Positions 17,536 to 26,775 of a DNA stretch of 64,000 bases are shown in pieces. Numbering within the stretch: position 1 is the stretch's first letter; each line of letters starts with the position of its first letter. The notes below the pieces were generated by a model that was not told where the DNA came from, did no database searches, and worked only from the letters and a program-made list of their open reading frames with translations. The stretch covers positions 558,001 through 622,000 of the forward strand of contig NZ_CP034142.1 of the NCBI RefSeq assembly GCF_003994855.1. The letters run 5' to 3'. Source of the stretch: Marinobacter sp. NP-4(2019) (GTDB taxonomy: Bacteria > Pseudomonadota > Gammaproteobacteria > Pseudomonadales > Oleiphilaceae). The translations under genes were made by a program, and so were the position numbers.

Positions 17536-18135
17536 ATGGTCGTCACTGAGCGCACTGTACGAACGCCGCTTCACGCCCCGTCTTCTGTTTCCTGGAAGGC
17601 ACTGGGCTACGCGAGAGGTTCGCTGGCCTGGCTGGAAAACGCATTCCTGCTGTTCGGCGTGATCTGCATTCTTGGTCTGTGCGCAATCATCACCACGAGT
17701 GTCCTGTTACGCACGTTCTCCACTTCCGGTATCCCGGATGAGGTGGTGATCGTCGGTGAAATGATGATAGGCGCACTGATCCTGCCATTGGCGTTTGTCG
17801 CCGCCAGTCGTGGATTCATCTCGGTGGAGATTTTTACCCAGAGGCTTGGTCCCAAGTTCCAGCAGTTCCTGAATGTTCTGACCGCGGTGGTTGGCCTGGT
17901 GGCCGTCGCCCCGATCACCTATGCCGGCTATCTGTCGATGGTGGATGCTTTCGAATCCGGGGCCTATTTCTTCGGCTTGATGGAGCTGCCTAAATGGCCG
18001 GGACACACGATGTTTTTCCTGGGGTACTTCCTGTTTTTTATCCGGCTGATTGACCTGGCGATCTACGATTCCCTCGAGGCCCTGGGGGTGATCAAAAGCC
18101 GGCGTGTCGTAACGACTGATGAGGTATCTGACTGA
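17536..18135 (+). CDS. dctQ: TRAP transporter small permease, DctQ family
   Basis: 199 aa from ATG 17536, 5 nt after CGGAGG. Four hydrophobic helices are visible (about 35-58, 70-90, 108-130 and 150-175), the standard DctQ topology. It stabilises the large permease in the inner membrane. Its stop overlaps the start of the next gene by one base (TGATG), typical of translationally coupled dctQ-dctM pairs. Confidence 0.87.
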   Translation: MVVTERTVRTPLHAPSSVSWKALGYARGSLAWLENAFLLFGVICILGLCAIITTSVLLRTFSTSGIPDEVVIVGEMMIGALILPLAFVAASRGFISVEIFTQRLGPKFQQFLNVLTAVVGLVAVAPITYAGYLSMVDAFESGAYFFGLMELPKWPGHTMFFLGYFLFFIRLIDLAIYDSLEALGVIKSRRVVTTDEVSD

Positions 18136-19481
18136 TGGAAGCATCCGTAATCGGTGGCTGGGGGTTTGCCGCCGCACTGTGTCTGATGATCATGCGGGTG
18201 CCGATCGCCTACGTGCTGGTGGGTGTGGCCTCCGTGTGTTCGCTGATTGCCTATGCCTGGCGGCCCGGTGGTGAGTTTATGCTGGAGCGCGGTTTGCGCC
18301 CGGCCATGGCATTGATCGAGTCCAACGCCTTTGATTTCATCCACTCCTATTCCCTGAGCATGATCCCGCTCTTTATTGCGGCCGGCCACATTGCCTATCA
18401 CTCTCGAATTACCACCGATATCTATGAGGCGGTCCGGGTGTGGCTGGCGAAAATGCCTGGAGGGTTGGCGATAGCGTCACTGTTTGGCTGTGGGGGGTTC
18501 TCCGCAATCACCGGTTCCAGTCTGGCCTGTGCATCCTCCATGGGTCGTATCTGTGTGCCTGAAATGTTGCGCTTCGGGTACAACAAGCAACTGGCGACCT
18601 CCACTGTTGCTATGGGCGGCACATTGGGTTCCCTGATTCCTCCGAGCGTCCTGTTTATTCTGTATGGCATGTTTACGGAGCAGTCGGTAAACAAGCTGTT
18701 CCTGGCCGGTGTCTTGCCGGGCATCCTGACGATTACGGGCTTTATTGTTGTCGTCGTTATCTGGGCCATGCTGAAACCGGGTGATGCTCCGGCCCCGAAA
18801 GACCTGAACTTTACCGGTCGTGACCGGCTGAAAGCTGCGATCAAGGGCTGGCCGGCGCTGATGCTGATGACCATTATCATCGGTGGTATCTACGGCGGAT
18901 TTTTCACCGCTACTGAGGCAGCCGCGGTTTGCCTGGTGTTTGCTCTGACGTTTGGCGTGCTGTCACGTCGCCTGACCTGGTCTGATTTCCTGAACTCAAT
19001 GAAGGAAACGGCGTTCCAGTCCGCGTCACTGTTCTTCATCGCCATTGGCGCCAAAATCTTTGTCTCCTTTGTCTCCCTTACCGGTGTGACCGGGGCCTTT
19101 GTGGGCTTTGTTGCGAGCCTTGGGCTGGAAAACTGGATGGTGCTCTTTTTCATCGTGCTGCTGTATGTGGTGTTGGGTATGTTCCTGGATTCCATTGGCA
19201 CCATGCTGCTGACCCTGCCCTTTGTGATTCCCCTGGTGGAAGGCATGGGAATGGACCTGATCTGGTTTGGCGTGGTTGTGGTCAAGCTGCTGGAAATTGG
19301 TCTGGTGACACCGCCTTTGGGCATGAATGTTTTCGTGATCAATAGCGTGGTAACGAGGGAGATCAAGGTTCACACCATTTTCTTCGGCGTGATGAAGTTC
19401 CTGGTGGCGGATCTCATTGTGCTGGGACTGCTTGTTTCGTTCCCCATCATTTCCCTGCTGATTCCCAACAGCATGGGGTAA
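18135..19481 (+). CDS. dctM: TRAP transporter large permease, DctM family
   Basis: 448 aa with about twelve hydrophobic segments. TRAP large-subunit signatures are present: FGCGGFSAITGSSLACASSM, LGSLIPPSVLFILYGM, TEAAAVCL and GLVTPPLGMN. It is the sodium-coupled transport channel that works with DctQ and one or both upstream receptors. The following ligase gene suggests that the imported acid is activated to a CoA ester. Confidence 0.92.
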   Translation: MEASVIGGWGFAAALCLMIMRVPIAYVLVGVASVCSLIAYAWRPGGEFMLERGLRPAMALIESNAFDFIHSYSLSMIPLFIAAGHIAYHSRITTDIYEAVRVWLAKMPGGLAIASLFGCGGFSAITGSSLACASSMGRICVPEMLRFGYNKQLATSTVAMGGTLGSLIPPSVLFILYGMFTEQSVNKLFLAGVLPGILTITGFIVVVVIWAMLKPGDAPAPKDLNFTGRDRLKAAIKGWPALMLMTIIIGGIYGGFFTATEAAAVCLVFALTFGVLSRRLTWSDFLNSMKETAFQSASLFFIAIGAKIFVSFVSLTGVTGAFVGFVASLGLENWMVLFFIVLLYVVLGMFLDSIGTMLLTLPFVIPLVEGMGMDLIWFGVVVVKLLEIGLVTPPLGMNVFVINSVVTREIKVHTIFFGVMKFLVADLIVLGLLVSFPIISLLIPNSMG

Positions 19482-19529
19482 TGAGGGGTGACGGGGTTCG
19501 TCTTCAACGAATGAATGGAAGTTGAAAGT

Positions 19530-21101
19530 ATGATGTCTGAGAGTGCCCACGCGGTGTCCGTGGTAAACCTGCTGGAGAAGGCGTCGGGGCGGTGGCCCGA
19601 CAGCCCATCGGTGACCGACGGAGGGCGGACCTTTACCTGGGAACAAACCGACAAACGTTGTCGGCGTCTGGCCTGGGCATTGGCAAACCTGGGTGTTGGT
19701 GTGGGGCACCGGGTGGCCTATCTTGGTTTCAACTCCCACTGGTGTTTTGAGCTGTTTTTCGCCTCTCCGATGGCGGGGGCGATTACGGTACCGGTGAATT
19801 TTCGCCTGTCCCCGGGTGAGATGGTCGACTGTATCCGGGATGCGGAACCAACAGTGTTGTTGGCAGACCGTGACCACATTGAGCAGGCCAGAACCATCAG
19901 CCGGGAATGTCCCTGGTTGAAAGCCGTTGTCTATGCGGGAGAGGGCAATGCACCGGATGGTTTTCTGTCCTGCGAAGACCTGCTGACAGGTGCGGAAAAG
20001 ACGGATCTGCAGCCGAGCGGCAATGACGATACGCTGATTCTCTTCTATACCGGTGGCACTACCGGGCGTTCCAAAGGGGTCATGCTGACGCATATTAATC
20101 TGTTCACCAATGCGCTTGGCGGTCTTCCCCTTTATGAGTCGGTTGAAAGGGAGACGCATCTGCTCGCGGGACCCATGTTCCATACTGCCGCTGGCTCACG
20201 GGTTTATACCGCAACCATGATGGGGACCCATACCGTCATCCTCTCCAGATTCGATGTGCTGGGGATGATGGGGTTGGTGGAGCAATACCGCATCAATACC
20301 ATGCAGTTGGTGCCCACCACCCTGCAACTCATGGTTGATCACCCGCAATTTGGGGAGTTCGATCTGTCCAGCCTGCGAATGATTACCTACGGTGCGGCGC
20401 CGATGCCGGTAGCGTTACTGGAGCGCGCGCTCAAACAGTTGCCCGGGGTGTCGTTTGCGCAGTCCTACGGCATGACGGAAGCGTCTCCGGTGGTCACGGT
20501 GCTCAACGGTGATGACCATTCCCTGGAGGCCGCCCGCTTGCCAAGGCTGGAGTCCGTCGGGCGCTCTGTTTTCCATAACCACGTCCGGATCGTAAACGCG
20601 GAACGTCAGACTCTCGGCGTGGGTGAAGTCGGAGAAATAGCCGTAAAAGGCGCCAATATCATGAAAGGGTACTGGCGAGCGCCGGAGTTGACGGCGGTGG
20701 TGTTACAGGATGGCTGGTACTACACCGGGGACAGTGGCTACCTGGATGAGGACGGCTATTTGTTCCTTGTGGGCCGTATCAAGGACATGATTGTCAGCGG
20801 TGGGGAAAATGTCTATCCGATAGAAATCGAGAATGTCTTGTCCCGTCATCCTGATGTCCGGGAATGTGCCGTTATCGGTGTGCCCCATGAAAAGTGGGGG
20901 GAATCTGTTCATGCCGTGGTAAGGCTGAAAGAGGATGCCATCGCGAGCGAAAGCGAGATCATCGGCTACTGTCGCGAGCGCATTGCCCATTACAAGTGCC
21001 CCACTGGCGTTACCTTTATGGAGCAACCGCTACCGGTATCAACGGTGAACAAGATTCTGAAATCGGAACTCAAGAGAATGATTGCTGGCAATTCTGAGTG
21101 A
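19530..21101 (+). CDS. AMP-forming acyl-CoA synthetase
   Basis: ATG 19530 has GGAAG 8 nt upstream (523 aa); ATG 19515 is an in-frame alternative with no clear site. The motifs are FYTGGTTGRSKGV (P-loop with Gly in place of the usual Ser), YGMTEASP, YTGDSGYLDEDG, GRIKDMIVSGGENVYP and the C-terminal Lys in VNKILKSEL. It is related to the fatty-acid/benzoate-type ligases of the ANL family. It sits between the TRAP permease and two acyl-CoA dehydrogenase genes, so it probably activates the TRAP substrate. Confidence 0.87.
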   Translation: MMSESAHAVSVVNLLEKASGRWPDSPSVTDGGRTFTWEQTDKRCRRLAWALANLGVGVGHRVAYLGFNSHWCFELFFASPMAGAITVPVNFRLSPGEMVDCIRDAEPTVLLADRDHIEQARTISRECPWLKAVVYAGEGNAPDGFLSCEDLLTGAEKTDLQPSGNDDTLILFYTGGTTGRSKGVMLTHINLFTNALGGLPLYESVERETHLLAGPMFHTAAGSRVYTATMMGTHTVILSRFDVLGMMGLVEQYRINTMQLVPTTLQLMVDHPQFGEFDLSSLRMITYGAAPMPVALLERALKQLPGVSFAQSYGMTEASPVVTVLNGDDHSLEAARLPRLESVGRSVFHNHVRIVNAERQTLGVGEVGEIAVKGANIMKGYWRAPELTAVVLQDGWYYTGDSGYLDEDGYLFLVGRIKDMIVSGGENVYPIEIENVLSRHPDVRECAVIGVPHEKWGESVHAVVRLKEDAIASESEIIGYCRERIAHYKCPTGVTFMEQPLPVSTVNKILKSELKRMIAGNSE

Positions 21102-21149
21102 TGCCTTGGTTGTATCGTTGTTATGTTTCCCCTCAACTGTGTGGTGATT

Positions 21150-22310
21150 ATGGACAGTATCCGTTTCAATTTCCCCGCCCCGGTCATCGATGAAAGTGTT
21201 GATCGCCTCCGTAAAGACGTCCGCTCTTTTCTGCAGGAAGAGAGTCGCAATGGCAGTTTTCGCCCCGGTACGGATTGTTGGTGCGCCGGTATTGATCCTG
21301 AGTTCAGCCGTAAGCTGGGACAACATGGCTGGATCGGTGTGACATGGCCGAAGCAATACGGTGGCCGTGAACTCAGTGCACTGCACCGTTATGTAATTAC
21401 CGAGGAGCTACTGGTTGCTGGCGCCCCGGTCCATGCGCACTGGATCGCGGATCGCCAGAGCGGTCCGCTGATTCTGGCGACGGGTAGCGAGGAGATGAAA
21501 CAGAGCATACTGCCTCGTATTGCCGCCGGTGAGTGTTTTGTGGCCCTGGGTCTCAGCGAGCCGGAATCCGGCTCGGATCTGGCCTCGGTAAGAACCCGCG
21601 CGCATCGTGTTGAAGGCGGTTGGGAAATCACCGGAACCAAACTCTGGTCCTCCGGTGCCCAGAGCTGCCAGTACATGACGGTATTGGCGCGCACCGGCGA
21701 GCGGAACGAAAAAAAGCGTCACGAGGGGCTGACGCAATTCCTGGTGCCGCTGGATTCCCCCGGGGTAACGGTTCGTGGCATCCGCGACATGAGTGGCGTG
21801 GAGCACTTCAATGAAAGTCATTTCGAGAAGGTGTTCGTGGCGGACGACGCGGTACTCGGTGCGGTGGGTGAGGGCTGGAAGCAGATCACCAGTGAACTGG
21901 CACTGGAGCGGTCGGGGCCTGAACGGTTCCTGAGTACCTTTATTGCCCTTGAAAAGGCGATTCAGCAGGGTGCCGCGTCGATGGAGGGGCATCAGGCCAG
22001 GGTTATTGGCAGCATACTGGCCCGTATCCGTGCGCTGCGGGCTATGTCATTGGGCGTCGCGGCCTTGTTAGGGCAGGGGCAATCCCCCGATGTGGAGGCG
22101 GCCCTGGTGAAGGACCTGGGGACACGTCTGGAGCAGGATATTATCGAGCGCTTACGCGAATTCTGGCCAATCCAGCTAAAACAGAACTTCGGTGACGAGC
22201 TGCACTATCTCCTCTCCGATAGCCTGTTGCGCCAACCGTCATTCACCCTGCGCGGGGGAACCAATGAGGTACTCAAGGGCATTGTCGCCAGAGGACTGGG
22301 GTTGAGGTAA
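21150..22310 (+). CDS. Acyl-CoA dehydrogenase, probable catalytic subunit of a pair
   Basis: 386 aa from ATG 21150 (MDSIRFNF); ATG 21123 is in frame but neither start has a strong site. It has a full acyl-CoA dehydrogenase domain: WPKQYGG, LSEPESGSD and RGGTNEVLKGI. The YEGT Glu position is Gly; SGPERF at about 260 supplies the alternative Glu of the isovaleryl/long-chain group. Proteins of this kind often occur as alpha subunits of heterotetrameric dehydrogenases acting on cyclic or steroid-side-chain CoA esters. A second, degenerate dehydrogenase gene follows directly. Confidence 0.85.
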   Translation: MDSIRFNFPAPVIDESVDRLRKDVRSFLQEESRNGSFRPGTDCWCAGIDPEFSRKLGQHGWIGVTWPKQYGGRELSALHRYVITEELLVAGAPVHAHWIADRQSGPLILATGSEEMKQSILPRIAAGECFVALGLSEPESGSDLASVRTRAHRVEGGWEITGTKLWSSGAQSCQYMTVLARTGERNEKKRHEGLTQFLVPLDSPGVTVRGIRDMSGVEHFNESHFEKVFVADDAVLGAVGEGWKQITSELALERSGPERFLSTFIALEKAIQQGAASMEGHQARVIGSILARIRALRAMSLGVAALLGQGQSPDVEAALVKDLGTRLEQDIIERLREFWPIQLKQNFGDELHYLLSDSLLRQPSFTLRGGTNEVLKGIVARGLGLR

Positions 22311-22363
22311 GTCACCCTGCATTGAATAACCCGAATGGCGGATGACTCATCAGAGGATGTGAT

Positions 22364-23446
22364 ATGGAACAAACAGACCAGTTAATTCTCGATACGGCCC
22401 GCAGGCTGTTTTCTGATCACTCCGGGGCCGAGGTGGTCAACCGGGCAGAGATTGGTCAGCCCCCGGAAGCCTTGTGTGATGCGGTGATGGCCGCCGGCCT
22501 TCCGTTGGCCTGGGTATCGGAGAACGCGGGCGGTGTGGGCGGCTCTCTCGCCCTGGGCTTTAACCTGATTCGCGAGGCTGCCAGCTTTGCTATGCCGGTA
22601 CCACTGGTGGAAACCATGGTTGCCAACCTCGTGCTTGCCGAAAGTGGCCTTGAGGTGGCGGACAGTTGGGCTGCCCTGGTGTTTGACGGTGGTCAACTGC
22701 CGGTTGTTGATAACGGAACGGTCACCGGTGTGGTCAACAATGCGCCGGGAGTGGTCAGCGGGTCACTGCTGGTGGTTCCCGTTTCCGACCGGGGGCTGAT
22801 CAGGGTTGCCACGTTTGCTTTCGATAGTCTGGCCATTGAAGAGTGTGAGAGCCTTGCAGGCGAATCCCGGGCCAGGGTCATATTGGAAAATGCGGTGCCG
22901 GTACAGCTTTCCCCGGTCGTTGATAACATGACCGAAGACGGACTCAGGCAATTCTGTGCCCTGGTGCGAGCCAGTCAGATCGCCGGCGCTTTTGAAAAGA
23001 TCACCGAATTGACGGTGGGTTATGTCAAGGAGCGGCAACAGTTTGGTCGCCCCCTGGGCAAGTTCCAGGCGATTCAGCACAAGGTGGCGGACATCGCCGG
23101 TGAAAGTGCGCTGGCCAATGCCGCCGTTGAGCAGGCGATCCGGATGCTGTCGGAACACCCCGAACCGTTCAGTGGTGATAACGTGGCTTTCCTGCCAGTG
23201 GCGACCGCCAAGGTGGTGACCTCTGAGGGCGCTGCGACGGTATCCCGATTGGCGCATCAGTCCCACGGTGCCATGGGCTTCAGCTTTGAATACCCGCTGC
23301 AGCAATACAGCCGTCGCATCTGGAGCTGGCGGGAGGAATACGGGTCGGAGTTCTACTGGTCCGAACGCATTGGCAAGAGTGTGGCCAACGACATCTGTCA
23401 TGGCCGTGCGGAAGGTGGCCAGGTCTGGGATATTGTGTCCCGTTAG
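22364..23446 (+). CDS. Acyl-CoA dehydrogenase-like protein, probable partner subunit
   Basis: 360 aa with an acyl-CoA dehydrogenase fold but a weak central domain: the (T/S)EP-x-x-GSD flavin motif is missing, and the C-terminus carries the SWREEYGSEFYWSERIG signature instead of (Y/R)-x-GT. That signature is typical of the non-catalytic or half-site subunit of ChsE1/ChsE2-like heteromeric dehydrogenases. It follows a catalytic dehydrogenase gene by 53 bp, so an alpha2-beta2 flavoenzyme is likely. A good AGAGGA site precedes the ATG. Confidence 0.8.
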   Translation: MEQTDQLILDTARRLFSDHSGAEVVNRAEIGQPPEALCDAVMAAGLPLAWVSENAGGVGGSLALGFNLIREAASFAMPVPLVETMVANLVLAESGLEVADSWAALVFDGGQLPVVDNGTVTGVVNNAPGVVSGSLLVVPVSDRGLIRVATFAFDSLAIEECESLAGESRARVILENAVPVQLSPVVDNMTEDGLRQFCALVRASQIAGAFEKITELTVGYVKERQQFGRPLGKFQAIQHKVADIAGESALANAAVEQAIRMLSEHPEPFSGDNVAFLPVATAKVVTSEGAATVSRLAHQSHGAMGFSFEYPLQQYSRRIWSWREEYGSEFYWSERIGKSVANDICHGRAEGGQVWDIVSR

Positions 23447-23464
23447 AAACAACAGGGAGAACCG

Positions 23465-24247
23465 ATGAAATCATTTGATGATGTTGCGATTGAGTGGCAC
23501 GACCACGTCGCCGTGGTGGAAATTCGCCGGCCGCCGTTGAACTTCTTTGATGTCCGCCTGATAGAGCACATTGCGGAATGCTTCGAGTCCCTGGAGCAGG
23601 ACAGTCAATGCCGGGCGATCGTGCTGGCGGCCCAGGGGAAAGCGTTCTGCGCAGGCGCTGATTTTTCGTCAAACGGCAGCGATCTGTTCAAGGCGGATTC
23701 GGACAACAGTGCGATCACTTTGTATAAGGCTGCAGCGCGGCTGTACGCATGTAAAAAGCCGGTAGTGGGTGCCATCCATGGTGCCGCGATCGGCGGTGGT
23801 TTGGGGCTTTCACTGGTGCCGGATTTTCGTGTGGTCTGCCCGGAGACACGGTTCGCGGCCAATTTCGTCAAACTCGGTATTCACCCGGGCTTTGGCATCA
23901 GCCTGGTGTTGCCCCGGTTGATTGGCCAGCAACGGGCCAATTTGATGCTGCTGACCGGTCGCCGGATCAAAGGTGACGAGGCGCTGGAGTACGGCCTGGC
24001 CGATAGTCTGGTACCGGCGGACCAGGTGCGGGAGGAGGCCATCGCCCTGGCCACGGAAATCGCACAGTGTGCTCCCCTTGCGGTGGAATCCACCCGGGCA
24101 ACACTGCGACAGGGACTGGAGGAGGAACTCAAGAGCCGGCTGGAGCACGAGTTTGCCGAGCAGGTCTGGTTGGCCAAGACCGACGATCATAAAGAGGGGA
24201 TGGCGGCGGTTACTGAGCGCCGCGAGGGCAACTTCACGCGGTCCTGA
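23465..24247 (+). CDS. Enoyl-CoA hydratase/isomerase family protein
   Basis: 260 aa starting after GGGAGA. Crotonase fold with GKAFCAGADFSS and GAAIGGGLGLS for CoA thioester binding. Neither catalytic Glu of classical hydratases is obvious: the two loops read NFVKLGIHPGFG. The reaction may therefore be isomerisation, hydrolysis or ring chemistry rather than simple hydration. Last gene of the TRAP-ligase-dehydrogenase operon; a terminator follows within 8 bp. Confidence 0.83.
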   Translation: MKSFDDVAIEWHDHVAVVEIRRPPLNFFDVRLIEHIAECFESLEQDSQCRAIVLAAQGKAFCAGADFSSNGSDLFKADSDNSAITLYKAAARLYACKKPVVGAIHGAAIGGGLGLSLVPDFRVVCPETRFAANFVKLGIHPGFGISLVLPRLIGQQRANLMLLTGRRIKGDEALEYGLADSLVPADQVREEAIALATEIAQCAPLAVESTRATLRQGLEEELKSRLEHEFAEQVWLAKTDDHKEGMAAVTERREGNFTRS

Positions 24248-24254
24248 GTCATGG

Positions 24255-24288
24255 CAAAAGGGGGCTGCGGATGGTCTCCTTTTGTTTT
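24255..24288 (+). terminator. Rho-independent terminator of the TRAP/ligase/dehydrogenase operon
   Basis: CAAAAGG (24255-24261) pairs with CCTTTTG (24278-24284), with further G/C pairing inside, and is followed by TTTT. It lies just after the last enoyl-CoA hydratase gene. Confidence 0.65.
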
Positions 24289-24291
24289 AGG

Positions 24292-24321
24292 TGTCGGATT
24301 AGCCGCAGGCGTAATCCGACA
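24292..24321. repeat. REP-like palindrome between convergent genes
   Basis: TGTCGGATTA (24292-24301) and TAATCCGACA (24312-24321) form a perfect 10-bp stem around a GC-rich 10-nt loop. The GTCGGATTA...TAATCCGAC form matches palindromic elements that I recall as widespread in intergenic regions of gammaproteobacteria. It sits between the + operon terminator and the end of the minus-strand gene, where it could also stabilise or terminate transcripts. Confidence 0.6.
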
Positions 24322-24331
24322 AACCAACAAC

Positions 24332-25300
24332 TTACTGTTCTCCAGACACCCGTGCCTTGGCGGACTCATACTCGTCGCGCAGTTTGGCCACCGTGTCCGC
24401 CACGGACAGCAACTGGGTAATCCCGCCAACACCCTGACCCGCGCCCCAGATATCCTTCCAGGCCTTGCTCTTGCTGCCGCCTCCCGAACCGAAGCTCATC
24501 TTGCTTTTGTCTGAGGAGGGCAGGTTGTCAGGGTCCAGCCCCGCCTTTTTTATGCTGCCGCGAAGGTAGTTGCCATGAACCCCGGTGAAGAGATTGGTGT
24601 AGACGATGTCGGAAGCGGATGACTCGAGGATCATGTCCTTGTAGGAGGGCTCGGCATTGGCTTCTTCGGTGGCGATGAAACGAGTCCCCATATAGGCCAT
24701 ATCCGCTCCCATGACCTCGGCACTGAGGACATGGTTGCCTTTGGTAATGGCGCCGCCAAGGATGACCGGACCGTCGAAGAAGGTGCGGATTTCCGAGAGC
24801 AGTGCGAACGGACTGAGGGTGCCGGCGTGCCCGCCGGCACCGGCAGTGACCAGGATCAGACCATCAACGCCCAGGCTCAGGGCCTTTTTCGCGTGGCGGA
24901 TGTTGGTGACGTCATGGAAAACCTGGCCGCCATAGCTGTGAACGGCTTCGATTACCATCGGGTTGGCCTGCAGGCTGGTGATAATGATGGGTACCTTGTG
25001 TTTCACGCAGACCTGAGTGTCGTGTTCCAGGCGATCATTGGTGGGGTGAGCAATCTGGTTGACCGCATAGGGGGCCACCTTGGCATCGGGATTGGCGGCC
25101 TTGTACGCAGCCAGTTCCTCATCGATCTGCGTTAGCCACTCGTCCAGTTTTTCCGCCGGGCGGGCGTTCAAGGCCGGGAAAGATCCTATAACGCCGCTTT
25201 TACACTGTTCGATCACCATTTTGGGATTGGAAATGATGAACATCGGGGAGCAGAGGACAGGGAGTGTCAACTGATCTTTGATGTTAGCTGGAAGGCTCAT
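24332..25300 (-). CDS. Nitronate monooxygenase / 2-nitropropane dioxygenase-like FMN protein
   Basis: 322 aa, TIM-barrel flavoprotein. The start has CAGGAG 8 nt upstream. Characteristic stretches are PMFIISNPKM at the N-terminus, the Gly-rich TAGAGGHAGT (FMN phosphate binding) and GGAITKG followed by GADMAYMGTRF. Members oxidise nitronates or act as FMN-dependent enoyl reductases, and in CoA-ester clusters they are often of unknown substrate. Minus strand, just upstream in reading order of nothing obvious; 33 bp separates it from the permease gene, so the two may be co-transcribed. Confidence 0.82.
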   Translation of the reverse strand: MSLPANIKDQLTLPVLCSPMFIISNPKMVIEQCKSGVIGSFPALNARPAEKLDEWLTQIDEELAAYKAANPDAKVAPYAVNQIAHPTNDRLEHDTQVCVKHKVPIIITSLQANPMVIEAVHSYGGQVFHDVTNIRHAKKALSLGVDGLILVTAGAGGHAGTLSPFALLSEIRTFFDGPVILGGAITKGNHVLSAEVMGADMAYMGTRFIATEEANAEPSYKDMILESSASDIVYTNLFTGVHGNYLRGSIKKAGLDPDNLPSSDKSKMSFGSGGGSKSKAWKDIWGAGQGVGGITQLLSVADTVAKLRDEYESAKARVSGEQ

Positions 25301-25333
25301 GGGAGACTGCTCCTGATCTGTGTTTGTAGTGAA

Positions 25334-26761
25334 TTAAAGCATCACATAAAGCGTGATATACATTATGGCCAGTACGCTTCCGCTGAACCATCCATTCCAC
25401 TCGATGCCAAAGCGTAATGGTGAGACACCGGAGAAATTGGAGATAAAGCGCAGTGACGCGGTAAAGGGCGACGCCCCCGCAAAAACGGCCCAGGTGATGG
25501 CGATAACCGAAGCCTGGACCAGCGGGGAGATGCCAAGGTTGGGTATCTGTTGGAGGGCGCCCAGCATCAGGGTCACGGTAATGATGGCGTTGATGCCGAT
25601 AAACGAGAACGTAAGCATGATCAGGGAGATGCAGACCATCAGCGTGGCGTTGCCAATGTCTGCCTGAACGAGGAACGCGCTGGCCGCCTCCGGATCAATC
25701 AACGGAATCAGAATGACCCCGATAAAGCCGGAGGAGGTAAACAATACGACTTCATTGCGCTGGTTGGTAAACGTTTCAGGGAAAGACCGTCGCATTCGCC
25801 GTAAGAGTAAGCCGGCTTTCACGCCTGTCCTGAGCCCTCGATACTGAACCCATATCCAGATCAGACCGATGAGCGGAGCGCACATGAGCAGGGCCGAGAA
25901 GAGTTGCAGGCCGGTCACTTGTGCCAGCGCATAGGCCAGTCCGGGAACCAACGCCACCAGGAATACCAGGGGGATCAATTGCCTCAGCCCCCCACCACTC
26001 ACCCTGTGAGTTCTGGGTTTGGGGTAAGAAAAACGGTCAAGAACGGCTCCCCAGAGGATAAACAACAGGGTCCAGAGTAACCCCAGCGGGGCATATTGTT
26101 CCCAGCTCAGATCGGGGATGCCGGACAAGACCAGCAACATGGTCACCGATGTGGGTGCCCACAGGGGAACACCACAGAACCCTCGCAGAGTGGCGGTCAG
26201 CATCCGCCGGCTACGGATGGCACCGATACGCTGGGTTTCCGGGTCGGATGAGGGACGGATGGCCCGGCGGATCATGGTGCCCAGTACATTCAGGGCGCCA
26301 ATGTTCAGCATCACACTGAACAGGTGGGACCCGAATGCCATCAGAAAATAGCGGCGTCCAGGGGGCTGGTTGACCAGCACCTTGCCACAACGGCGAACCA
26401 GAGACGACGACTTGGCGGATTCCCGCAACACCGCCAGGGAGGTCAGGAAGAACGTAAAAAAGGCGGCACGATCCAGACCTGCCGCTACGGTTGTGCCATC
26501 AATCATCCCCGCAAGCCAGAGGCTGGTGGCGAGCGTCGGGGCGAGAACGGCGAATACCCGGTAGGTCAGGTTGATACGGGGCCATTGCAGTACCACGAAC
26601 AACACCAGGGCGGCACCCGCCACCGGACTGGACCATGGAACCGGAGACAGCTCTCTGATGATCGCACACGCCGAAATGGTAAGCAGGCTGATGGTCGCCA
26701 GGTTCCGGCTCATCAGGACCGTATCAATGGTCCCGGGTCGACTCAGTGCGATCGTGCTCAC
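25334..26761 (-). CDS. Polytopic inner-membrane protein of unrecognised family (first of two relatives)
   Basis: 475 aa from GTG 26761, 6 nt after GGAAGGA. At least ten hydrophobic stretches are visible, with short basic loops (RRMRRSF, RSRRML). I do not recognise a characterised family. It shares a patterned core with the protein at 32384-33715: an SS-x-L start, an RY-x-x-M / LN-x-GA-x-x-V / TMI run, RGF, a PDLSW segment and a similar C-terminal helix pair. Both lie beside transporter and CoA-ester genes, which suggests a carboxylate transporter. It follows the nitroreductase gene by 14 bp in the same orientation. Confidence 0.7.
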   Translation of the reverse strand: MSTIALSRPGTIDTVLMSRNLATISLLTISACAIIRELSPVPWSSPVAGAALVLFVVLQWPRINLTYRVFAVLAPTLATSLWLAGMIDGTTVAAGLDRAAFFTFFLTSLAVLRESAKSSSLVRRCGKVLVNQPPGRRYFLMAFGSHLFSVMLNIGALNVLGTMIRRAIRPSSDPETQRIGAIRSRRMLTATLRGFCGVPLWAPTSVTMLLVLSGIPDLSWEQYAPLGLLWTLLFILWGAVLDRFSYPKPRTHRVSGGGLRQLIPLVFLVALVPGLAYALAQVTGLQLFSALLMCAPLIGLIWIWVQYRGLRTGVKAGLLLRRMRRSFPETFTNQRNEVVLFTSSGFIGVILIPLIDPEAASAFLVQADIGNATLMVCISLIMLTFSFIGINAIITVTLMLGALQQIPNLGISPLVQASVIAITWAVFAGASPFTASLRFISNFSGVSPLRFGIEWNGWFSGSVLAIMYITLYVML

Positions 26762-26775
26762 ATTATCCTTCCGGA

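Noticed and set aside
1032..24247. Steroid or bile-acid degradation cluster
   Set aside because: Heteromeric dehydrogenase, SCP-x thiolase and racemase hint at it, but no ring-cleaving oxygenase, ketosteroid dehydrogenase or hydrolase is present.
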